From contig NZ_CP177145.1 of the NCBI RefSeq assembly GCF_050389775.1, positions 186,001 through 250,000 of the forward strand: DNA of 64,000 bases, read 5' to 3'. A program made the translations under genes and the position numbers. The stretch is from Marinibacterium sp050389775 (lineage in GTDB: Bacteria; Pseudomonadota; Alphaproteobacteria; Rhodobacterales; Rhodobacteraceae). Of this stretch, positions 26,719 to 35,700 are shown piece after piece. The stretch's first letter is position 1; each line of letters begins with the position of its first letter. The notes beneath the pieces were generated by a model that did not search any database, had not been told where the DNA came from, and worked only from the letters and a program-made list of their open reading frames with translations.

Positions 26719-29502
26719 ATGCCCGACATGCCCTTCTTCCGCCTTGTCTCCGACCACCTGCCAGAGACCGACCGCCCCGGGATCGGCCCCCTGATCGACA
26801 GCGACCGGCTGGTCTTTGCCCCCGCCCTGCGCGCCCGCTGGGACGGCCCGGCTGCTGCCGCCGAGATGCCCGGCGGGGCGATGGCCATTCCCTTCAGCGG
26901 GGCAAGAGCCACGCCAGCCGGGGCAGCAGCGGCCATAACACCCGGCGCGGCAACGGCCATAACTCCAGGCGCAGCAACGGCCGCGATGACCAATGCGTCG
27001 ACGGCCACGATCCCCGACGCCGCAACGACCACCCTTGGGCCGGCGACCACGACAACCAACGCAGCCCGGGCCACGATGCCCGACACGGCCGCCGCAACGG
27101 CGGCACCCGACCTGCCAAGCTTTGCCTGGCGCCTGGGCAACGATTGGGGCACCGGCTTTACCGCCTACATCGACATCACCAACACGACCGGCAACGTCAT
27201 CGAGGATTTTGCCATCCTGATCGCCGCCCCCGGATTTGCCGTGACCAACATCTGGGGCGGCACGGCCGAAACCCTGGACAATGGCGACATCCTGATCACC
27301 GGCGTCAGCTGGACGACCAACCTGGCCCCCGGCCAATCCGTATCGCTGGGCTTCAACGGCGCGGGCCGGCCACCAGCGGCCGACGCCCTGCGCTATTCGG
27401 TGGTCATCGACGGCCAGACCCACGTGATCGGGGCCGAGCCCCCGGACCAGCCCGGCGAGGACCAGACCGGCAGCGGGACCGGCACGCCGACGGACGATCC
27501 GGACGACGGCCCCCAGGACGAAGAACAGAACGGCGGACAGGACGGGGGGACGGACGAGGAACAGGACGGGCAACAGGACGGCAACTCTCCCGATGCCCCG
27601 GGCGGCGCGGATACCGGACCCTTGCCCGGCTTCACCTGGCGGCTGGAAAACACCTGGGGCACGGGCTTTACCGCCCATGTCGACATATCGAACGACACCG
27701 ACCGCGTGGTGCAGGATTTTGTCATCCTGATCTCGGCCCCCGATTTTGCCGTGTCGAACATCTGGGGCGGGCAGGCCGAGACCCTGGCCAATGGTGACAT
27801 CCGCATCACCGGCCTCAGCTGGACCAGGGACATCGGCGCCGGCCAGGACGTGTCCCTGGGCTTCAACGGGGCGGGCAGCCCGCCGGACCTGTCGGCGCTG
27901 AGCTTTGCGGTCGTGATCGACGGGGTGACCCATGCCGTCGTCGAGGGCGAGGGACCGGGCGATGGCGGCAACGGCGACACGCCGGATGGGGGCGATGGCG
28001 ACACGGGCGGCCAGGCAGGTGGCGACGACACAGGAGGCGATACGGGAAGCAACACAGGTGGCAACACGGGGGGCAACACGGGCGGTGACCCGGATGACCC
28101 GAACGATCCGGGCGACCAGACGGATGACCAGACGGGCGACACCGACAGCTCGGCCACGCCCTTTGATGCCGGCGATTACGGCACGGCCCTGTCGCTGTCG
28201 ATGCAGTTCTACTATGCGCAATATTCCGGCGACCTGCCCGATGACTTCCCGCTGGACTGGCGCGGGGACAGCGCCCTGCAGGATGGCGCCGATGTGGGCG
28301 CAGACCTGACCGGCGGCTGGTACGATGCCGGCGACCACGTCAAGTTCGGCCTGCCTATGGCCTTTTCCGCCACCATGCTGGCCTGGGGCGCGGCGGATTA
28401 CACCGAAGGCTATGCCGCCGCCGGGGCGCTGGACGACCTGCTGACCCATCTCGACTGGGTGACCGACTATTTCCTGCGGGCCTATGACGACAAGGGCACG
28501 GCCGACCTGTCCGACGACGTGTTCCATGCCCAGGTCGGCGACGGCCATGCCGATCACGCCTGGTGGGGCGCGCCCGAGGACATGACCATGGACCGGCCGA
28601 CCTATTCCGTCACGGCCGATGCCCCGGGCACCGAGGTCACCGCCGAAACCGCCGCGGCGCTGGCCTCGGCCGCGATCGTCTTCCGCCAGGCCGGCCAGAC
28701 GGCCCAGGCCGACCGGCTGCTGGACACGGCCATCCAGCTCTACGATTTCGCCGAGACCTACCAGGGCAGCTATGCCGACGCGATCCCGGAAGTGCGCAGT
28801 TTCTACAACAGTTACAGCGGCTTCCAGGACGAACTGGCCTGGGGCGCGGCCTGGCTCTACGAGGCCACGGGCGATGCGGCCTACCTGGCCCGGGCCGAGG
28901 CCCATTACCCCGGAGGGTCGACGGGCTGGACGCTGGGATGGGACGACAAGTCGAACGGCGTGGCCATGATGCTGGCCGAGGCCACCGGCGATGCCCGCTA
29001 CCTGGCCGATATCGACGCCCATCTCGAACACATGATGACCGGGCTGACCCGCACCCCGGGCACCGAGACCAACGCCGGGCTGGCCTGGCTCGATCAATGG
29101 GGATCGAACCGCTATGCGTCCAACATGGCCTTCCTGGCCGTCGAACGGGCCAGCCTGGCCGACGCCCGGGGCGAAACGGCCCTGGCCGCCCGGCTGCGCG
29201 ACTTTGCCTCGGACCAGATCGACTACATGCTGGGCGACAATCCCGACGGCCAGAGCTATCTCGTGGGCTTTGGCGAGGATTACCCGCTGAACCCCCATCA
29301 CCGGGCGGCCTCGGGGACGACCGATGTGCATGACCCGGCCGACAACCTCTACACCCTGACCGGCGCGCTGGTCGGCGGGCCGGATGCCAACGGGGCCTAT
29401 TCCGACACGCGCGACGATTACGTGCAGAACGAGGTGGCCACCGATTACAATGCCGGTTTCTCCGGCGCGCTGGCCGGGCTGATCGCCTTCGACCTGGGCT
29501 GA
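26719..29502 (+). CDS. Modular GH9 cellulase with two CBM2-like domains
   Basis: A 927-residue endoglucanase-type enzyme. Modules in order: residues 1-130, an N-terminal region without a recognisable domain, with an Ala/Thr/Pro low-complexity part; about 132-238, a CBM2-like cellulose-binding domain (FAWRLGNDWGTGFTAYI, VTNIWGG); 239-300, a Gly/Asp/Gln linker; 302-408, a second CBM2-like domain very similar to the first; 409-482, a Gly/Asp/Thr linker; 483-927, the GH9 catalytic domain. GH9 signatures are intact: GGWYDAGDHVKFGLPMA with catalytic Asp536 and Asp539, NPHHRAAS with His860-His861-Arg862, and DDYVQNEVATDYNAGFSGAL with the acid Glu905. No signal peptide is visible from ATG 26719 (GAGG 9 bases upstream), which is odd for a cellulase. 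The gene stands alone and ends in a terminator. Confidence 0.93.
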   Translation: MPDMPFFRLVSDHLPETDRPGIGPLIDSDRLVFAPALRARWDGPAAAAEMPGGAMAIPFSGARATPAGAAAAITPGAATAITPGAATAAMTNASTATIPDAATTTLGPATTTTNAARATMPDTAAATAAPDLPSFAWRLGNDWGTGFTAYIDITNTTGNVIEDFAILIAAPGFAVTNIWGGTAETLDNGDILITGVSWTTNLAPGQSVSLGFNGAGRPPAADALRYSVVIDGQTHVIGAEPPDQPGEDQTGSGTGTPTDDPDDGPQDEEQNGGQDGGTDEEQDGQQDGNSPDAPGGADTGPLPGFTWRLENTWGTGFTAHVDISNDTDRVVQDFVILISAPDFAVSNIWGGQAETLANGDIRITGLSWTRDIGAGQDVSLGFNGAGSPPDLSALSFAVVIDGVTHAVVEGEGPGDGGNGDTPDGGDGDTGGQAGGDDTGGDTGSNTGGNTGGNTGGDPDDPNDPGDQTDDQTGDTDSSATPFDAGDYGTALSLSMQFYYAQYSGDLPDDFPLDWRGDSALQDGADVGADLTGGWYDAGDHVKFGLPMAFSATMLAWGAADYTEGYAAAGALDDLLTHLDWVTDYFLRAYDDKGTADLSDDVFHAQVGDGHADHAWWGAPEDMTMDRPTYSVTADAPGTEVTAETAAALASAAIVFRQAGQTAQADRLLDTAIQLYDFAETYQGSYADAIPEVRSFYNSYSGFQDELAWGAAWLYEATGDAAYLARAEAHYPGGSTGWTLGWDDKSNGVAMMLAEATGDARYLADIDAHLEHMMTGLTRTPGTETNAGLAWLDQWGSNRYASNMAFLAVERASLADARGETALAARLRDFASDQIDYMLGDNPDGQSYLVGFGEDYPLNPHHRAASGTTDVHDPADNLYTLTGALVGGPDANGAYSDTRDDYVQNEVATDYNAGFSGALAGLIAFDLG
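26932..26979 (+). repeat. 24-bp tandem repeat in the cellulase N-terminal linker
   Basis: Two adjacent 24-base units beginning GCCATAACACCCGGC at 26932 and GCCATAACTCCAGGC at 26956, differing at three positions, encode repeated AITPGAAT in the Ala/Thr-rich part of the GH9 protein. Copy number could change by slippage without breaking the frame. Confidence 0.7.
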
Positions 29503-29590
29503 GCACGCCGAATGGCGCCTGGCGGCCCCGGACTCTGGTGGCCCCGGAATGACGCCCGAATGACATCCGACCGGGCCCAAGCAGCCGCCC

Positions 29591-29619
29591 CGGGCCCGGC
29601 ACCGAGCCCGGGCCCGTTT
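29591..29619 (+). terminator. Rho-independent-type terminator after the GH9 gene
   Basis: CGGGCCCGG at 29591-29599 is the exact reverse complement of CCGGGCCCG at 29608-29616 (8-nt loop), followed by TTTC. It separates the cellulase from the autotransporter, so the two are probably transcribed independently. Confidence 0.6.
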
Positions 29620-29740
29620 CATCCCGGCTCTATGCATCCATTTATTGCCTGCGCGCCCGACGGGCGTTAGCAATGGTCCGGGGATCGCAGGGCCAAGACC
29701 TTTCGTCCGGCGTTTTCGGGGCAACCCGGTCCGCCGGGTG

Positions 29741-29746
29741 TACAAT
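29741..29746 (+). promoter_or_regulatory. Possible -10 element of the autotransporter promoter
   Basis: TACAAT lies 22 bases before the proposed GTG start in the 150-base gap after the terminator. No good -35 is at 17 bases (GGGGCA), so this is a weak call. Confidence 0.25.
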
Positions 29747-29767
29747 CCATCCAACAAGGCCCGCCCC

Positions 29768-32700
29768 GTGACAATCATCCCGCCCCTGAGCCCCGCCTCG
29801 CCCCTGAACCTGCGCCCGATGCCCCGCCGCCGGGGCCGGTTGTTGCGCGCCTCGGTCTCGGCGCTGGCCATCGGCGGGGGCATGGGCGCGGCCGGGTCGG
29901 CGGGGGCCGATCCCTGCACCGGTGACACGACCACCCTGACCTGCAGCTATACCGATGCCGACGAGCTCAACGTCATCGACCTGTCCGGCACGGGGCTGGA
30001 AACCGTCGAGATCTCCAACGACGCGACGCTGAACGCCTCGACGGATTACCAGTCGATCAGCTCGGGGATTTCCGCGGATTTCCCCGGCGCGGCCGGCAGC
30101 AGCGACACACCCGGCGGCCAGGCCGGGGCCGACGTGACGCTGACCAACCAGGGCGCCATCACCATGACCGGCTCGGGCGCACCCGGCTGGACCCCCGACA
30201 ACGTCACCGGCATCCAGATCCGCACCAATGGCGGCGACGGGGCCCAGCCCGACAGCAAGGGCGACGGCGGGCGCGGAGGCGACAGCGGCCAGGTCACGAT
30301 CACCAATTCCGCGGCCATCACCATCGACGCCAGCGCCGTGCAATCCCTGTCGGTGCCGGTCTACGGCATCAACGTCCAGGCCGAGGCCGGGGCCGGGGGG
30401 GACATGCAATCAGGCTCGGGCGACCAGCGCGGTGGCAATTCGGGCGATGGCAAGGCCGTCACGCTGGACAATTCCGGGGCGATCACCCTGGGCAGCCAGG
30501 ACAACCCGCTGCGCGTGGGCACCGACGGCCGGGCCATCCGCATCGTGACCGAAGGCAACTCCGGCGGCTCGGAAAACGGCTCCGGGGGCACCGGCGGGCC
30601 GATCAGCGTGACCAACAGCGGCGCGCTGACGGCCTGGTTCGACGTGGTGGGCACCGGCGAATACGGGCTGCACGGCATGTTCCTGCGCAGCTCCGGCGGC
30701 AGCGGCACAGCCTCGGAGGACAATTCCGACGACGGTGGCCGGGGCGAGGACGGCCGGGCGCTGAGCGTGACCAACACCGCCGACATCACCCTGGGCCAGT
30801 CGGGCAACGCGCCGATCGGCGAATCCGCGGCGATCTTCATGCGGTCGGCGGGCGGCAACGGCGGCACGTCGGCCAACCAGAGCACCGGCGGCGCCGGCGG
30901 CATGGGCAGCGCCGACACCAGCGGTTCGGCCTCGACGACCAGCCTGGCCCTGAACGGCGGCACGGTCACGGCCCATGGCGACCACGTCTCGGGCGTGATC
31001 CTGCGCAGCGAAGGCGGCAGCGGCGGCGATGGCAACGGCGACGACCGGTCGACCGGCGGCCGGGGCGGCTATGGCGGGGGCATCCAGGTCGGCATGACCT
31101 CGGACGCGGCCATCGTGACCACCGGGCATTACGCCTATGGCATCCTCGGCCAGTCGATCGGCGGGCTGGGCGGAAGCAATGCGGGCACCGGCGGGACCGG
31201 GGGCGATGGCGGCAATGTCGGCGTGTCGACGGCCCGGGGCAGCCGGATCACCACCTCGGGCGATTTCGCCGCCGGCATCACCTTTCATTCCATCGGCGGG
31301 TTCGGCGGCACCGGCGAGAATTTCACCGGCGTGCTGGCCGGATCGGGCGGTGACGGGGGCAATGGCGGCGACGGGGCCCAGATCACCCTGACCACGGCGA
31401 CGCAGATCACCACCGCCGGGGCCCATGCCTATGGCCTGCTGGCCCAGTCGATCGGCGGATCGGGTGGCACCGGGGGCGTGGCCGAAGGGCTGACGCTGGA
31501 ACTGGGCGGGGCCGGGGGCAACGGCGGGGCGGCCGGCGTGGTCGAGATCAACAATACCGGGGCAATCACCACGGCCGGCGACTACGCCATGGGCATCATC
31601 GGCCAGTCGATCTCGGGCGGGGGCGGCGCGGGCGGGGCGACCGGAGGCATCCTGTCGGTCGGCGGCGGGTCGGGCACCGGGGCCGACAACGACACCACCA
31701 GCTACGTGACCAATTCCGGCGATATCACCACAAGCGGCGCCGGGGCGGTGGGCATCCTGCTGCAATCCGTCGGCGGCGGCGGCGGTGTCGGCGGCGGGGC
31801 CACGGGCATTGGCACGGTCGGCGGGTCGGGCAGCGCCGGAGGCAATGCCGGGGTGGTCGATCTCTTTGCCGTGGGCGGCACGGTGACCACCACCGGAGAT
31901 CACGCCTACGGGCTGGTCGCCCAGTCTGTCGGCGGCGGCGGGGGCAATGGCGGCGACGTGCTCGACCTGTCGCTGGGCATCGGCCTTGGCGTGGGCGGCA
32001 GCGGCGGGGGCGGCGGCTGGGGCCAGGCGGCCTGCGTGACCAACAGCTATGCCGGCTGCACGCCGACGCCGACCGACAGCGGGTCGAGCGCGCCCCAGGG
32101 CGCGGGCAGCGCGATTGCCACGGCCGGAGCCTTTGCCCATGGGGTGATTGCCCAGTCGGTCGGGGGTGGCGGCGGCAACGGTGGCAGCTTCGAAGGCGCG
32201 GCGGCGGCCAGCCTGCTGGCCTTCCAGGTCGGCGGCGGCGGATCGACCGGGGCCGATGCCCGGCCGGCCGAGGTCTATTTCGACAACCTGCTGCTGCAGA
32301 CCGCGGGCGAGAACGCCCGGGGCATCATCGCCCAGTCGATCGGCGGGGGCGGCGGCAACGGCGGCAATGCCGTCAGCCTGGACGTGGCCACTCCGCTGGC
32401 CTTCCAGGTCGGCGGCAGCAGCGGCGACGGCGGGGCCGGGGGCACGGCCCAGGTCCAGCTGGACGCCAGCACGCTGGTGACCTCGGGCTCCAATGCCGGG
32501 GCGATCCTGGCCCAGTCGGTCGGCGGGGGCGGAGGCACCGGGGGATCGGCCTCGGGGATGGATGCCTCGGTGGGCTTTACCATGGACGTGGCCCTGGGCG
32601 GGTCGGGCGGCAACGGCGGATCGGCCGGCGATGTCACGGCCAGCCTGTCCGGCAGTTGCCTGTCCACCGGGTTTGCCGGCGATACCGGCTGCACCGGGGC

Positions 32701-35700
32701 GGCCGACACGGCGCTTGGCACGGCGGTGGGCTCGGCCCACGGGCTGACCGCGCAATCCATCGGCGGTGGCGGGGGCACCGGCGGATCGGCCATGGCCGGG
32801 GCGATCACCGCGGCCGTGCCCACCGGCGAAGGCGAATCCGTGGCCGTAACCGGCACCCTGGCCGTCGGCGCCAGCGGCGGGCTGGGCGGCACGTCGGGCC
32901 AGGTCCAGGCCCGGCTGTCGGATGCCAGCGCCATCCTGACCGGGGGCGACGGCTCGCACGGGATCCTGGCCCAGTCGATCGCCGGGGGCGGCGGCGACGG
33001 CGGCAGCGCAACGGCCCTGTCGGGCGGCGTCGGCGTGCCCAAGACCATCTCTGTCGACCTGTCGATGAGCCTGGGCGGCGCGGCCGGCCAGGGCAGCGCG
33101 GCCGGCGCGGTCGACGTGACCGTCGAGGGCGGATCTGCCATTGCCACCCATGGCGACGCGTCCAATGCCATCGTCGCCCAGTCGATCGGCGGCGGCGGGG
33201 GCGACGGCGGGGTGGGCAACGCCAACAACGACAAGATCGGCCGGGGCATGAACGTGTCGGCCGACATCGGCCTGGGCGGCAAGGGCGGCGGCGGCGGGGC
33301 CGGCGGCGCGACCAGCGTGACCATCGACGCCGACAGCCTGCTGAGCACCACCGGCGCCGGGTCGCACGGGGTGGTCGCACAATCCATCGGTGGCGGCGGC
33401 GGCACCGGCCAGGGCGGCTCGATCGGGCTGAGCGCCTCGGGTTTCACCCAGGCCGAGGCCATCGCGATCAAGAAGAAGGAAGGCAAGCCGGTCAAGAACC
33501 TGCTCAAGCTCAAGGCCAGCGCCCGGGTGACCCTGAATGTCGGCGGCCATCCCGGCCAGGGCAGCACCGGCGGCGCGGTGACCGTCAGCTCGGCCGGGCA
33601 GATCGCGACCAGCGGCGATGACGGCGACGGGCTGATCCTGCAATCCATCGGCGGCGGCGGCGGGGTGGCCGGCACGGCCGGCTCGCAATCGGGCACCAGT
33701 TCGGCCGGCGCATTGCCCCGGCCCGAGATCACGATCAACCCGACCATCGCCGCACAGCTGTCGATCGGCAGCACCGGCGGTTCGGGCGGCAACGGCGCGG
33801 CGGTCAGCCTGGACCAGCAGGGCCTGGTGTCGACCCTGGGCGATTTCGCCGATGGCATCATCGCCCAGTCCATCGGCGGCGGTGGCGGCACCGGCGGCGC
33901 TTCGGCCCAGAGCGACGGCAACATGATCGCCTCGGTCGACATGGCCATCGGCGGTGGCGGCGGCACGGCCGGCAACGGCGGGGCGGTCACGGCCCGCTTC
34001 GACACGGCCCAGGTCACCACCGCCGGCGAATATGCCCATGGCGTCGTGCTGCAATCGGTGGGCGGCGGCGGCGGGCTGGGCGGCGCGGGCACGGTGGCCG
34101 GGGCCGGCCAGTCGACCGTAGCCAACCCGGGCGGAGGCAGTCTCTATTCCATTTCGCTGGATGCCGGCATCTCGCTCGGCGCGGGGATCGGTGGCAGCGG
34201 CGGAGCCTCGGGCAACGGCGGGGCGGTGACGGTCACGACCGAGGGCGACGACGAGCTGACCCTGCGCACCATCGGCCGCGACGCCCATGCCATCGTGGCC
34301 CAGTCGATCGGCGGCGGCGGCGGGCTGGGCGGCACCGGGGGCACGGTGGCCAACCAGGGCCCGCTGGACGTCAACATCGACGTCGTGCTGGGCGGCGACG
34401 GAGGCAGCGCCGGCAATGGCGGCACGGTCGACATGGACCTGCTGACCGACATCCAGACCCAGGGTGCGCGGGCCATCGGCCTGCTGGCCCAATCCATCGG
34501 CGGCGGCGGAGGCATCGGCGGCACGGCCAATTCCGAAACCGTCACCTCGGTCACGCTGAGCGCGGCCGACCAGGGCGCGCAGGGCGATGGCGGGGCGGTA
34601 TCGGTCGCGCTGGAAAGCGGCAGCCGCATCAACACCACGGGCGTCGGCGGCCATGCCCTGGTCGCCCAGTCGATCGGCGGCGGCGGGGGCATCGCCGGCG
34701 ACACCGGCGCGGACAGCTTCGACACCCTGCAGACAGCGGGGCAGGGCGATCCGTCAGGGGGCTCCGGCAAGACGGTCGACGTGACCGTCGATGGCGACAT
34801 CACCACCAGCGGCGACGCGGCCTTTGGCCTGATCGCCCAATCGGTCGGCGGACGGGGCGGCATCTGGGGCCAGGGCGGCCGTTTCTATGCCGGCAGCCTG
34901 GGCGGCGCCTCGGGCCATGGCGGCGCGGTCAGCATCACCCAGCAGGGCACCATCACGACCACGGGCACCGGATCGAACGGCATCTTCGCCCAGTCCACCG
35001 GGCCAGAGGGCAACGGCACGATCACCGTCGATGTCTCGGGCCAGGTCACAGGCGGCACCGGCACAGGTGCGGCGATCTATGTCTCGGAAGGCCATGACAA
35101 CGTCCTGACCGTCAATGCCGGCGCCTCGGTGCTGGCCGGAGGCATGGACGGGGACGACGCAGGCCAGGCCGTGCGCTACCTGGGCAGCAATAGCCAGGAC
35201 GACGGCTATACGCTGGCGGTGCAGAACCATGGCACGATCCAGGGCGACGTGGTCCTGCAATCCTCCGACAGCACGTTCGACGCCGCGGCGGTCGACGCCC
35301 GGAAGGGCCAGCTGGTGGCCGGCCGGGTGACCAATCTCCGCCAGGGTCGCTGGGTCCTGGGCGCGGCATCGGTGGCCGATGTGGTCAATGCCGGGCTGAT
35401 CACCACGCTCGGCGGCACCCCGGGCACCGAGCACCGCCTGTCCGGCCGGTTCCGCCAGCATGCCGACGGCGTCCTCGAACTGGCCGCCGATTTCGGCGCC
35501 GGGGCTTCGGACAGCCTGCTGTTCGACGGCGATGTCACGCTGGACGGCAAGCTGCGCATCGCGGCGACCGGGCTGGCCCCGGGCACCGCGCGCCAGGTCC
35601 TGCGCTTTGGCGGCCAGGTCACCGGCAACCTGCAGGTCGAGGACAGCGCGGCCGTCGATTACGCCCTGGACCTGACCGGCAACGGGGCCGTCGTGCATGT

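Noticed and set aside
26440..29934. 1164-codon minus-strand frame opposite the GH9 gene
   Set aside because: GH9 and CBM2 motifs fix the plus strand as coding; the minus product is low-complexity Val/Gly/Arg.
30410..34654. 1414-codon minus-strand frame opposite the autotransporter
   Set aside because: Composed of Ala/Asp/Gly/Arg repeats mirrored from the glycine-rich passenger.
31130..35010. Regular repeats resembling a CRISPR array
   Set aside because: Spacing is irregular, units are in-frame coding sequence for AQSIGGGGG, and there is no leader or cas gene.
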